A stretch of DNA of 64,000 nucleotides from the NCBI RefSeq assembly GCF_900101815.1, contig NZ_FNAO01000007.1:62001-126000 (forward strand), written 5' to 3'. Positions 29,101 through 37,617 of the stretch are shown here, piece by piece; the stretch's first letter is position 1, and every line of letters starts with the position of its first letter. Made by a program: the position numbers and the translations under genes. The DNA is from Pricia antarctica (GTDB taxonomy: Bacteria; Bacteroidota; Bacteroidia; Flavobacteriales; Flavobacteriaceae). The notes under the pieces were generated by a model. That model made no database searches. It saw nothing but the letters and a program-made list of their open reading frames with translations, and was not told the origin of the DNA.

Positions 29101-29369
29101 TTTCCATTATGGTCTATGCCTTCGTCATCCATACCCGTTTAGTACCCGGACTTCGGGGAAAATGGACGTTCAACTTTTTGAGTATGATTGCCATCGGTAG
29201 TATCATGATGACCTATCTAGGCGTTAATTTTTACTTGGTAGGCCTTCACAGCTACGGCCAAAGTGGCGGAGCGGCTATAACGCCCGATTATGTTTGGTAC
29301 ATTGTCTTGGGTGCCTTGATTTTAGGAGGCATCAGTTTTTGGCGGTATCGGGTGAATTATGGAAGGTAA
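26118..29369 (+). CDS. ccsA: Fused cytochrome c maturation protein CcsBA (ResB-CcsA)
   Basis: 1083 residues. The N-terminal ResB/CcsB part has membrane segments at about 14-34, 50-66 and 76-94 and a periplasmic region up to about 430. A segment at about 430-450 and another at 483-500 lead to a hydrophilic insert (about 505-770, with a His-rich HAIGDGHEHN). The CcsA half has eight or so membrane segments and the haem-handling WGRYWGWDPKETW motif at about 980-992. The System II synthetase exports haem and attaches it to CXXCH apocytochromes. The fusion is usual in Bacteroidota. It converges on the sigma factor with only two bases between stops. A CISCH cytochrome lies 11 kb downstream. Confidence 0.94.
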   Translation: MKDLLKNFFFSTRLMAILFIVFATAMAFGTFIESKYSTETARIWVYNAWWFEAIMVFFVINFMGNMFRYRLFRWEKWPVLTLHLSWILIIIGAFVTRYISFEGMMPIREGETEKVFYSDKTYLTAYVDGQIDGQPRRKTLQEDLIVTAEGIQSDLPWDSDYKGQPFTISFVDFIDGAKEGLIPDENGKQYLKIVEAGDGQRHEHFLENGQVASIHGVLFALNKDTEGAINIISTDSIYQIISPFEGSFMRMADQFQGQVAKDSLQEFQLRSLYNMAGMQFVVPESIVKGSYGVVKVPKNEMNEGTLDALIVEVTANGETVQKKLLGSKGTADFSEKFNVGGLDFSLSYGSKVYELPFGIKLNDFIAEKYPGTEKGYKSFMSKVTVENDRPYDYDIFMNNILDQGGYRFFQSSFHPDEKGTVLSVNHDQWGTRITYLGYFLLYAGLMGIMFFGKTRFKDLGTSLEKLKSKKAALTSVLVFAGLFGLQAQEPQKATAGNEPEQVSLEQAADLQEHAIGDGHEHNTEMPTQAQIDSLIKTTIVSEAHAEKFGKLVIQDDAGRMKPIHTFSSELLRKLSLDDKFKDMNADKVFLSMMLTPAAWYNTEFIILDKYAKNDSIRHVIGVPEGQKYVKATDFFTKEGSYKLEPFLKRATTTNIPTEFDRDFKSANERISLLDQALSGRIVKIFPLLNDENNKWISALEYRGGQFQIPDSLYANFIKNSIPYYLMTLRRANETGDYTDADKLLDAFKQNQKNHGSEVLPSEAKINTEVIYNKLNIYSWLWKAYAVVGLLMFFILIFQIFKDRSIWRIAVYFFKGTILLLFLWHTAGLVLRWYVSGHAPWTNAYESILYVSWATMGIGLLFIRKNDMTVAATAFVASILLMIAHGNWVDPAIGTLVPVLDSYWLMIHVAVIVASYGPLIVGAILGLVCLLLMILTNKKNKVRMEMNIRELTIINEIALTVGLIMLTIGNFLGGQWANESWGRYWGWDPKETWALISIMVYAFVIHTRLVPGLRGKWTFNFLSMIAIGSIMMTYLGVNFYLVGLHSYGQSGGAAITPDYVWYIVLGALILGGISFWRYRVNYGR

Positions 29370-29371
29370 TA

Positions 29372-29986
29372 TTAATCCAGAAATTGAGATTCATTCGCAC
29401 TTCGGCAACTAAAACCTTTTCTCCCGAAAAAAACAAGCAAAAACGTTTGATACTCCGACCCTAGTTTTTTGCGTAGTACGCCAAAAGCTTTGGTAAGGTG
29501 CGCCTCTACTGTCTTGATGGAAACTTTAAGGTATTCTGAAATTTCAATATTGGTCAATCCCTCTTTTCTACTTAGGAGCAAAACCTCTTTACATCTTGGC
29601 GGTAGGTTTTCAATTTCGAGAGTTATTCGTGTCATCACTTTTTCCCAAGAGATATCATCGTGTTTTTGTACCGCTTTGTCCAAAGCCTCGAAATACTTCT
29701 GTTCCAACACCATGGTCGATCGGTTTTTCTTGTACTGGTTGATAAACTGGTTGAAAACTGACTTGAACAAATAGTTCTGAAGGGAGGTTGTGATACGCAG
29801 GGTTTTGCGCTTTTCCCACGTATTAAGAAAAACATTTTGAAGAATATCCTCTGCCAAAGTATGGTCGTTCGTCAATGTCAGGGCATACCCGAACAGTCTG
29901 CGGTTGTAAAGGTCTATTAGATGTATGAACGCCTTTTCTTCTCCATTTGTTAATCGTTCGATCAATTCTATATCTTCATTATCCAT
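29372..29986 (-). CDS. ECF RNA polymerase sigma factor (SusCD-associated)
   Basis: 204 residues. Region 2 includes FIHLIDLYNRRLFGYALTLT and HTLAEDILQNVFLNTWEKR; region 4 includes LPPRCKEVLLLSRKEGLTNIEISEYLKVSIKTVEAHLTKA. This is the Bacteroidota ECF subgroup that pairs with FecR anti-sigmas. It is divergent from the fecR gene (124 bases between starts), next to a SusC with an STN domain, so it should drive the susCD-phosphoesterase genes. The C-terminal tail after about residue 180 (FFGRKGFSCRSANESQFLD) is not typical. The 3' end almost touches ccsBA. Confidence 0.93.
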   Translation of the reverse strand: MDNEDIELIERLTNGEEKAFIHLIDLYNRRLFGYALTLTNDHTLAEDILQNVFLNTWEKRKTLRITTSLQNYLFKSVFNQFINQYKKNRSTMVLEQKYFEALDKAVQKHDDISWEKVMTRITLEIENLPPRCKEVLLLSRKEGLTNIEISEYLKVSIKTVEAHLTKAFGVLRKKLGSEYQTFLLVFFGRKGFSCRSANESQFLD

Positions 29987-30075
29987 CGTCTACCATTGCT
30001 TTAAACACGATAAATATACTGGGACAAAATGTAATTGTGAAAGAAAAGTCAACTAAAAGTTAGGGTTATGAAAAT

Positions 30076-30083
30076 TAGCTTTG
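30076..30083 (+). promoter_or_regulatory. -7 promoter element TAGCTTTG
   Basis: TAGCTTTG, 26 bases before the fecR ATG, matches TAnnTTTG. This suggests the housekeeping sigma factor reads fecR. Confidence 0.45.
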
Positions 30084-30109
30084 TCTTATCAATATAGACC
30101 AGGCTAATT

Positions 30110-31288
30110 ATGCTCGTCCGAGACACAGAAAATCGAATTGTCAAATATCTTCTGAACGAAGCAACAATTCAAGACTTGGATTTTTTATCCGATTGGATCT
30201 TGGTCGGGGACAACGAGCGGATTTTCGAAGAGTTCGCCCAGTCGCACTATGAAGCCACCACCGTTATGAACGAACCGGATAAGCATAAAATCAAGGAAGT
30301 CCTGATGCGGAGGATGAAGAAGGATAAAAACATCTTCCAACGCCAAAAAATTCGTTCGCTGTTGAAATATGCCGCAGTAGGGATGGTTTTCGTGACACTT
30401 GGTTATATTTTCCATGAGAACCAAACAAAAGACCCTGTTTCGGGTCTACTCGTACCCAAAGAAGAAGCGATAACCATCACCTTAGAAAACGGTACCGTTG
30501 AAACCCTAGATCCGTCGGCGAATAAAAATGTAATGGATTCACAAGGAAACATAATCGGGAACCAGAAAAGGTCTAAACTTACTTATAGTGGGTCTACTTC
30601 CAGTTTTGCCGAGTACGGCAATTCCAAAACTTTAGTTTATAACACCATAAAAGTGCCCTACGGCAAACGCTTCGACGTGATATTGTCCGACGGCACCCAT
30701 GTTTTTTTGAACTCCGGTACGTCCTTGCGTTATCCGGTGCAGTTTCTAAAGGGACTTGGTCGAAGAGTATTTTTAACTGGGGAAGCCTATTTCGATGTGG
30801 CGAAAGACAAAGAACATCACTTCACGGTTCAAGCCGACGAACTGGACATCGAAGTGTTGGGCACCAAGTTCAACGTTTCCCATTATCCCGAAGACACCAA
30901 TATCAATACCGTTTTGGTCGAGGGATCGGTTGAAATCAATATAAAAAATGAGAAGGATAAAAGCAGGGCAGGTATTTTGTTAGAACCAGGCTTTAAGGCC
31001 GAATGGCGAAAAGTGGGCGACGATATCTCTATCGAAAATGTTGATACCGAAATCTACACCGCTTGGGTACAGGGAAAACTCGTGTTTCGCAACACCCCAT
31101 TTCGAAAAATCCGACAGGCCTTGGAACGCAAATACAACATAACTATCAAGAACAGGGATAAAGATTTGGACAAGCAATTGTTCGATGCAACCTTTGATAT
31201 CGAGACTATTGAAGAAGTTTTGGAATCGTTTAATAAAAGTTATGCTATTTATTACAAAATAAATAACAATAAAGTAATAATCGATTAA
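30110..31288 (+). CDS. FecR family anti-sigma factor
   Basis: 392 residues. A cytoplasmic N-terminus (1-83) would bind the sigma factor; a membrane segment lies at about 84-101. The periplasmic FecR domain follows, with VPYGKRFDVILSDGTHVFLN, LRYPVQF, GEAYFDVAKDKEHHFTVQ and VLGTKFNVSHY, and a C-terminal DUF4974 segment from about 320 (FRNTPFRKIRQALERKYNI). The STN domain of the downstream SusC should contact the periplasmic part and release the sigma factor when substrate is bound. It stands between the sigma gene and susC, in the standard order for these systems. Confidence 0.94.
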   Translation: MLVRDTENRIVKYLLNEATIQDLDFLSDWILVGDNERIFEEFAQSHYEATTVMNEPDKHKIKEVLMRRMKKDKNIFQRQKIRSLLKYAAVGMVFVTLGYIFHENQTKDPVSGLLVPKEEAITITLENGTVETLDPSANKNVMDSQGNIIGNQKRSKLTYSGSTSSFAEYGNSKTLVYNTIKVPYGKRFDVILSDGTHVFLNSGTSLRYPVQFLKGLGRRVFLTGEAYFDVAKDKEHHFTVQADELDIEVLGTKFNVSHYPEDTNINTVLVEGSVEINIKNEKDKSRAGILLEPGFKAEWRKVGDDISIENVDTEIYTAWVQGKLVFRNTPFRKIRQALERKYNITIKNRDKDLDKQLFDATFDIETIEEVLESFNKSYAIYYKINNNKVIID

Positions 31289-31345
31289 TATAAATTAAAC
31301 AGCTTATGGATAAATTTGAATAGCTAAAAATCAATTCAAAAAGAA

Positions 31346-31377
31346 AAATCGGAAAATGCAGTCACATTTCCCGATTT
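31346..31377 (+). promoter_or_regulatory. Stem-loop in the fecR-susC intergenic leader
   Basis: AAATCGGAAAATG (31346-31358) pairs with CATTTCCCGATTT (31365-31377): 12 of 13 positions pair, one A-C mismatch, 6-base loop. No T-run follows, so it is not a standard terminator. A second CCGATTT at 31385-31391 could compete for the same 5' arm. It lies 41 bases before the susC start. Confidence 0.5.
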
Positions 31378-31418
31378 GGTAAAACCGATTTAAATAAAAC
31401 CGATAACACCACTTAATT

Positions 31419-34400
31419 ATGAAAAAACGCTTTAAATTTTGGGATATTGCATGCAGTCTTCCTAAACTAAGCCGGAAAATGAAACTCACTTTATTGCTTA
31501 CCATAATTTCTATGTTTCAGATTCAGGCGAACACCTATTCGCAAAACAAGAAAATCACGCTGGATATGCCAGATGCGACGGTCGAAGAAGTGATTCAGGA
31601 AATAGAATCCCTTTCAGATTTTAAGTTTTTATTGAATAGAAGGGATGTCGATATACATAGGGAGGTTTCCATAAAAGTTGAGAAGGAAAAAATCGCTACT
31701 GTGCTATCAGAACTATTTGCTGGTACTGACGTCGATTATGAAGTTTTGAAGAAACAGATAATTTTAAGGAAGGATGCTAAAAACACAACTCCGACCAAAG
31801 TGTCGAAAACTTTGCAGCCTAACAATACGGCAATACAATTTCAAGTCTCGGGTACCATATCCGATGCCAATGGAGCACCTCTACCCGGTGCGAACATTCT
31901 AGAAAAAGGTACGACAAACGGGGTACAGACCGATTTTGACGGTAACTTCTCCATTGAACTTTCCGACGAAAATGCAGTTTTAGTGGTCTCTTACATCGGT
32001 TTTGCTGAAGAGGAGGTAGCTGTCAATGGACAGACTACCATTAACGTGCAACTGGAGGAAAGTGCGCAAGGATTGGACGAGGTTGTTGTTGTCGGGTATG
32101 GTACAACAAACAGGGAAATGCTCTCTACGGCGGTTAGTACTGTCGAAACTGCCAACATTGCAGAACGCCCAATAGCCGATGTTTCTTCCAGTTTGCAAGG
32201 TCTTAGTCCCGGTCTAAACGTAACTCAGTCCACGGGTAAAGTTGGTGATGAACCAAGAATCAATATCCGCGGGTTTACGTCTATAAATGGTGGCCAACCA
32301 TTAATATTGATTGATGGGATTGAAGGCAGTTTGAGTAACCTAAATCCAAACGACGTAGCATCCATTAGTGTATTAAAAGATGCAGGAGCGGCTGCAATAT
32401 ACGGTGCCAGAGGTTCTTTTGGGGTAGTTTTAGTTACCACAAAAGATGCTAAACAGGGTAATATTCAAGTTAATGTCGGTGTCACCACGGCCATCAGTTC
32501 ACCGACCAACAATACCGATTTTGTTACTGACCCTTACCAAGCGGTATCTATCGTTGATGAAGCTTTTAGGAATAACAGCGGGGCTTCGTATACCGGTTAT
32601 ACGGAAGCTGATATGGCCGAGCTTTTAAAGGTCTCCCAAAATCCGTCACTGGCAAGGGTCATTGTCGATCAAAGGAATGGACGGGATCAGTATGTGCATT
32701 ACGGGCATACGGATTGGTGGAACTATTTTTTTAGAAAAAACTATCCATCGCAAATCTATAATGCGTCAATTTCTGGAGGTTCAGAAAAAATAAAGGCAAA
32801 TTTTTCTTATAGAAACTACAGGTCTACAGGTATCCTCAAAGTTCAGGATGATACGTATAAGAAATACAATCTAAGGGGGAAATTGGATATTGAGGCTACA
32901 GCTTGGATGACGTTTTCCAATAACATGCAATATAATAGTTCAGCGGATTTGGAACATGGCGGAAGCCAATACGGAAGCTATGGAAGGCCTTGGGGCAGCT
33001 TGATCTGGGTTCATGCCTTACCTTCTTATGTGCCCGTAAACCCGAACGGCGGAGCTCTCTGGCGTACAGAGTTGAACAACTACACAATTGGGGACGGGGT
33101 ATATGCGGGGTTATTGCAGGGTACTTCAAAACAAGTAACGAATGCCGACGAATTTTCGAACATTGCTTCTGTTGAGATAAGGCCTTTTTCTTCAACTACT
33201 ATCAATATGAACTATGCTATACGTAGAAATAATTTTAACCGGTATCAGCGTTCCACTAGAATTCCATATTCCATTTACCCCGAAGAGATAGGGCTCTTGG
33301 GCAACGATTATTTGAACGAGTACCGTACCGAAAGCAGCTATGATGCCTTTAATATTTATGGAGAGTACAGAGGGTCGTTCGGCGACCATAGTTTAAAAGT
33401 AACGGCCGGTTTTAACCAAGAGACATTTTTGACAAAAAGTATAGAGGCAAGCAAACAAAACCTGATTTCCAACGACCTGAATTCATTAGGATTGGCAACT
33501 GATAATCCCGAGGCGGGCGGCAGTGCTTCCGAATGGGCACTACAAGGTTTGTTTTATCGACTTTCTTATGATTTTAAGGATAAGTATCTTTTGGAATTCA
33601 ATGGAAGATACGATGCTACCTCACGATTCCCGTCCGATTACCGTTGGGGCTTTTTTCCATCTGTCTCCGCAGGATGGTTAATCAACAGGGAAGGTTTCTT
33701 CGGGGAATCCAAAAACCTAAATCTTTTTAAACTAAGGGCTTCCTATGGCTCTTTGGGCAATCAAAATATTGATGATTATGCGTATTATCCCACCTTACCA
33801 AACGGTACTTATAGTTATCCTTTGAACGGCACGCGTTTGAATTATATAGAATCGCCCGGTCTGAATCCCTCCGAAATTACCTGGGAAGAAGTCAGCACTT
33901 TGAACTTGGGAACCGATATTGCCATGTTCAATAACCATTTGACCATGAATTTTGACTGGTTCCAGCGCGATACCAAGGGTATGTTGGCCCCGGGCGCAAG
34001 CCTACCGAGTGTTCTTGGGACGCAATCCCCTCTGGAAAACGCTGCTGATTTGAGAGCACGGGGTTTTGAACTTTCTTTGGGTTACCAAGATTCATTTGAT
34101 TTAGATAATGACCCCTTCTCTTTTTCTATTACAGGAAATTTATCGAATTCCATAACTAAGATAACTAGGTTCGAAAATCCAAATAAAAGTCTTATAGACT
34201 TTTATGACGGTATGACTATCGGGGAGCTTTGGGGCTATCGAATCGAAGGCCTATTTCAGTCTGAACAAGAAATAGCCGACCATGCCGATCAGAGTTTTGT
34301 CTCTAATCGTATTTCATCTGGGGGTGGACTTAAGCCAGGCGACGTGAAGTATATAGATTTAAACGGGGACGGTTTTATCGGCGAAGGCGAAAACACGGTG

Positions 34401-34979
34401 AACGATCCCGGCGACAGGGAAGTTTTAGGTAACTCGGCACCCCAATATCTATATAGTTTTATTTTGGATGCCAAATGGAAAGGTTTTGATATTTCAGGAT
34501 TTTTTCAAGGCGTGGGTAAACAGGATTGGTATCCCAATTCGGATTCCCGGTTCTTTTGGGCTCAATATAACCGGCCCTACAACTCTTACATTAGAAAAGA
34601 TCTTGTTAACAATATGTGGTCACCGGATAATCCAGATGCTTATTTTCCACGGAACTATGGATATATTGCGTTGGGCGGTTCTTTGGAAAAAATAAACGAC
34701 AGGTATTTACAAAGTGTGGCTTATCTTCGGTTAAAGAACTTGACGATTGGGTACACCCTACCCGGAGGAATAATTTCAAAATCCCCTTCCACAAAGCTAA
34801 GGCTTTATCTCAGTGGGGAAAATTTGTTCACCTTTTCGCCTTTGACCGATTATATCGATCCAGAAGCGGCCAGTTCTTCCGTGAACCTTAATAGTCCATC
34901 GGCATCTTCCAACAGGAGTACGGCACAAGTAAATCCTTTTTCCAAAACATATTCCTTGGGATTAACCTTTCAATTTTAA
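31419..34979 (+). CDS. SusC/RagA-family TonB receptor with STN signalling domain
   Basis: 1186 residues. An extended signal sequence (1-41) precedes an STN/secretin-like domain at about 45-125 (KITLDMPDATVEEVIQEI and VSIKVEKEKIATVLSELF). A CarboxypepD_reg-like domain lies at about 146-225 (SGTISDANGAPLPGANILEK), a plug at about 230-345 (LDEVVVVGYGTT, VLKDAGAAAIYGARGSFG) and then the barrel, ending YSLGLTFQF. The STN domain marks a signalling receptor paired with the FecR just upstream. SusD is 12 bases downstream. The later genes encode phosphoesterases, so the imported compound is likely a phosphate ester or its breakdown product; this is inference. Confidence 0.95.
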   Translation: MKKRFKFWDIACSLPKLSRKMKLTLLLTIISMFQIQANTYSQNKKITLDMPDATVEEVIQEIESLSDFKFLLNRRDVDIHREVSIKVEKEKIATVLSELFAGTDVDYEVLKKQIILRKDAKNTTPTKVSKTLQPNNTAIQFQVSGTISDANGAPLPGANILEKGTTNGVQTDFDGNFSIELSDENAVLVVSYIGFAEEEVAVNGQTTINVQLEESAQGLDEVVVVGYGTTNREMLSTAVSTVETANIAERPIADVSSSLQGLSPGLNVTQSTGKVGDEPRINIRGFTSINGGQPLILIDGIEGSLSNLNPNDVASISVLKDAGAAAIYGARGSFGVVLVTTKDAKQGNIQVNVGVTTAISSPTNNTDFVTDPYQAVSIVDEAFRNNSGASYTGYTEADMAELLKVSQNPSLARVIVDQRNGRDQYVHYGHTDWWNYFFRKNYPSQIYNASISGGSEKIKANFSYRNYRSTGILKVQDDTYKKYNLRGKLDIEATAWMTFSNNMQYNSSADLEHGGSQYGSYGRPWGSLIWVHALPSYVPVNPNGGALWRTELNNYTIGDGVYAGLLQGTSKQVTNADEFSNIASVEIRPFSSTTINMNYAIRRNNFNRYQRSTRIPYSIYPEEIGLLGNDYLNEYRTESSYDAFNIYGEYRGSFGDHSLKVTAGFNQETFLTKSIEASKQNLISNDLNSLGLATDNPEAGGSASEWALQGLFYRLSYDFKDKYLLEFNGRYDATSRFPSDYRWGFFPSVSAGWLINREGFFGESKNLNLFKLRASYGSLGNQNIDDYAYYPTLPNGTYSYPLNGTRLNYIESPGLNPSEITWEEVSTLNLGTDIAMFNNHLTMNFDWFQRDTKGMLAPGASLPSVLGTQSPLENAADLRARGFELSLGYQDSFDLDNDPFSFSITGNLSNSITKITRFENPNKSLIDFYDGMTIGELWGYRIEGLFQSEQEIADHADQSFVSNRISSGGGLKPGDVKYIDLNGDGFIGEGENTVNDPGDREVLGNSAPQYLYSFILDAKWKGFDISGFFQGVGKQDWYPNSDSRFFWAQYNRPYNSYIRKDLVNNMWSPDNPDAYFPRNYGYIALGGSLEKINDRYLQSVAYLRLKNLTIGYTLPGGIISKSPSTKLRLYLSGENLFTFSPLTDYIDPEAASSSVNLNSPSASSNRSTAQVNPFSKTYSLGLTFQF

Positions 34980-34991
34980 AAAAATCAAGTT

Positions 34992-36731
34992 ATGAAAATT
35001 AAGCATATACTATCGATTGCGGCCCTTGCGCTGGGTTTATACGCCTGTAGCGATGATTATTTGGATAAGGAGCCCTTATCCGAGATTACAGCAGAAAATT
35101 TTTTCAATACCGAAGCTGATCTAAAACTGTATACCAATAGTTTTTACAGGATGTTTCCAAGCACTTCAATTTACGATGGGGATGCCATTACGGATAACAT
35201 CATCCAGAATGAATTAAGTGAAGAGATGAGGGGCGCCCGTTTGGTACCAACTTCCGGAGGAGGTTGGGATTGGGCCTATTTAAGGGATATCAACTTCTTT
35301 CTTCAAGAATATGAAAAATCCGAGGAGGAAAATGCCAAGGCGCATTATGGCGGTGTTGCCCGCTTTTTCAGGGCCTATTTTTATTTTGATAAGTTACAAC
35401 GTTTCGGTGCAATTCCTTGGTATGGTGAACCAATTGACCCAAAGGACTCCGAAACTTTGACAAAACCAAGGGATTCCAGACAATTTGTCGTTGATAAAAT
35501 TCTGGAAGATCTTGATTGGGCAATCGCAAACATGAGAGCGGAACAGAATGTGTACGAGATTACTAAATACACCGCGTTGGCCTTAAAGTCTAGGGTCGGA
35601 CTTTATGAAGGCACTTTTGAAAAATACCGGGGTATCGAAGGCTATGGGAAGTACTTAAACGCATCTGTAGCGGCTTCGGAAGAGTTGATCAATGACTCGC
35701 CCTATAAGCTCTATAGCAGCGGAAGCCCTGATGATGATTATAGGAACCTGTTCAATTCGCATGATGCCATAGCCGACGAAATAATTCTCTCGAGGGCCTA
35801 TTCAGAGACCCTGAATATTGGCCATAATGTAAATTACTATACTACAACCAGTTCCTATGGTAGGCCTGGAATGCCTAAAGACCTTGTAGATAGTTATTTA
35901 AATGCGGACGGTTCCCGCTTTACCGATCAGGCGAATTTTGACCAGATCTTCTTTACGGAAGAAGTGGCCGACCGTGACCCGCGATTGTTCCAAACGATAA
36001 GGACCCCCGGCTATACACGGAAAGGGGAAGCAATCGAACGTGCGCCCAATTTAGGAGCAACGGTTACCGGTTACCAGATTATTAAATATGTGACCGAGCC
36101 CGTTTACGATACCAATGGCCAGTCGATTACCGATTTGCCTTTGCTCAGGTTCGGTGAAACACTTTTGAACCATGCCGAGGCAAAAGCGGAATTGGGGACT
36201 TTGACCCAGGAAGACCTCGATAAATCTATAAACCTATTAAGGGCGCGGGTTGATATGCCCGGTTTAATACTGGATGCGGCCAATAGCGATCCTGATTCCT
36301 TTATAGCCGATCAATACGTAGGGGTAGTGGGCGCAAATAAGGGCGTCATCCTGGAAATTCGGAGGGAAAGGCGTATCGAGTTATATATGGAAAATTTTCG
36401 GTGGGACGACATTGTCCGCTGGAAAGCGGGCGAAACCTTGACCCAGCCCATTCGTGGCCTATATTTTTCCGGTCCGGGGGAATATGATCTTACAGGTGAT
36501 GGCGAAATTAACGTAGTATTATATGAAGGGGAACGACCGGACAATGTAATTACGGGAATCCAGTATTACCAATTGGAATCCGATACGTTTTTGGACAATC
36601 AAGGCTTAATAACGCCCCACCCCGATTATGAGAACAGGACCTTTGACGAAAACAAGGATTATCTCTATCCTATTCCAAGGGTAGAATTACAATTAAATCC
36701 GAACTTGGAACAAAATCCTGGATGGCAATGA
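34992..36731 (+). CDS. SusD/RagB-family outer-membrane lipoprotein
   Basis: 579 residues, with a lipobox ending at Cys19 (LYAC) followed by SDDYLDKEPLSEITAENFF, the classic SusD N-terminus. Later strings include FFRAYFYFDKLQRFGAIPWYG and the C-terminal IRRERRIELYMENFRWDDIVRWKAG and YLYPIPRVELQLNPNL. It is the full-length SusD type, unlike the shorter partner at 8252. It follows susC by 12 bases and overlaps the next gene by four (ATGA at 36728-36731), so translation is probably coupled with the phosphodiesterase-like enzyme. Confidence 0.95.
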   Translation: MKIKHILSIAALALGLYACSDDYLDKEPLSEITAENFFNTEADLKLYTNSFYRMFPSTSIYDGDAITDNIIQNELSEEMRGARLVPTSGGGWDWAYLRDINFFLQEYEKSEEENAKAHYGGVARFFRAYFYFDKLQRFGAIPWYGEPIDPKDSETLTKPRDSRQFVVDKILEDLDWAIANMRAEQNVYEITKYTALALKSRVGLYEGTFEKYRGIEGYGKYLNASVAASEELINDSPYKLYSSGSPDDDYRNLFNSHDAIADEIILSRAYSETLNIGHNVNYYTTTSSYGRPGMPKDLVDSYLNADGSRFTDQANFDQIFFTEEVADRDPRLFQTIRTPGYTRKGEAIERAPNLGATVTGYQIIKYVTEPVYDTNGQSITDLPLLRFGETLLNHAEAKAELGTLTQEDLDKSINLLRARVDMPGLILDAANSDPDSFIADQYVGVVGANKGVILEIRRERRIELYMENFRWDDIVRWKAGETLTQPIRGLYFSGPGEYDLTGDGEINVVLYEGERPDNVITGIQYYQLESDTFLDNQGLITPHPDYENRTFDENKDYLYPIPRVELQLNPNLEQNPGWQ

Positions 36732-37588
36732 AAAATATAATAGGTATCTTATGTCTCATTTGTGGTATTGTCGGATCTGCACAAAATACCGAAAAAAACC
36801 TGACGGTCATGACCTTTAATGTGAGGTATAATAACCCTGACGACGGCATTAATATTTGGGATAATAGAAAGGAATGGTTGACCAAGAGTATCCGGTTCTT
36901 TGAAGCAGACCTCGTTGGGGCGCAGGAGGTCACCTATTCCCAATTACAGGATATGGAGGCGTTATTGCCTCAATATGACCATGTGGGAGTCGGTCGGGAA
37001 GGTGGTAAAAAGGGAGAATTCACTCCTATTTTTTATAAGGAAGATCGTTTTGAACTTTTGGAGCACAATACCTTTTGGCTCTCGGAAACCCCGGAAAAGG
37101 TAAGTTCGAAAGGATGGGATGCCGCCCTGCCACGAATCGTAACCTGGGCAAAATTCAAGGATCAAAAAGGGGGCGAAGTTTTTTATTTTTTCAATACCCA
37201 TTTTGACCATAGGGGCCAACAGGCAAGAAAAAAGGGCGCGGAATTGATTGCAATGGAAATCAAGCGCATTGCCGGTGAAAATACGGTGGTACTGACCGGG
37301 GATTTTAATACACCTCCAGATTCCGACCCCTATACGGTATTGACGGACCATGCCCTAAAAGATCCATTTTCTATGCTGGATGCCGAGAATACATATGGTA
37401 CGAAATATACGACCAATGGTTGGGACATCGAGGCGGGGGAGGAACGCAATAGAATCGATTATGTTTTTTATAAAGGAAAACAAATAATTCCGATTAAGTA
37501 CCATGTGCTTGATGGGCAGCGGGGAAAGCGATTTATCTCGGACCACTTTCCGATACTTGTCGATTTTAAGCTCAATGCCGTGAAATAA
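36728..37588 (+). CDS. Exported endonuclease/exonuclease/phosphatase (EEP) family enzyme 1
   Basis: 286 residues from the ATG at 36728, which makes an ATGA overlap with susD; an ATG at 36722 would add two residues. Residues 1-19 are a signal peptide (GIVGSAQ). EEP catalytic motifs: MTFNVRYN (Asn31), GAQEV (Glu67), NTHFDHRG, LTGDFNTPPDSDPY, RIDYVFYKG and ISDHFPILVDF. The family includes DNase I-like nucleases, sphingomyelinases and inositol-phosphate phosphatases, and this one has the arrangement of the exported Bacteroidota group. Position in the susCD operon indicates that it acts on the substrate handled by that pair. Confidence 0.9.
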   Translation: MKNIIGILCLICGIVGSAQNTEKNLTVMTFNVRYNNPDDGINIWDNRKEWLTKSIRFFEADLVGAQEVTYSQLQDMEALLPQYDHVGVGREGGKKGEFTPIFYKEDRFELLEHNTFWLSETPEKVSSKGWDAALPRIVTWAKFKDQKGGEVFYFFNTHFDHRGQQARKKGAELIAMEIKRIAGENTVVLTGDFNTPPDSDPYTVLTDHALKDPFSMLDAENTYGTKYTTNGWDIEAGEERNRIDYVFYKGKQIIPIKYHVLDGQRGKRFISDHFPILVDFKLNAVK

Positions 37589-37617
37589 AGTTTGACGAAC
37601 GTCGTATATTACAAACA

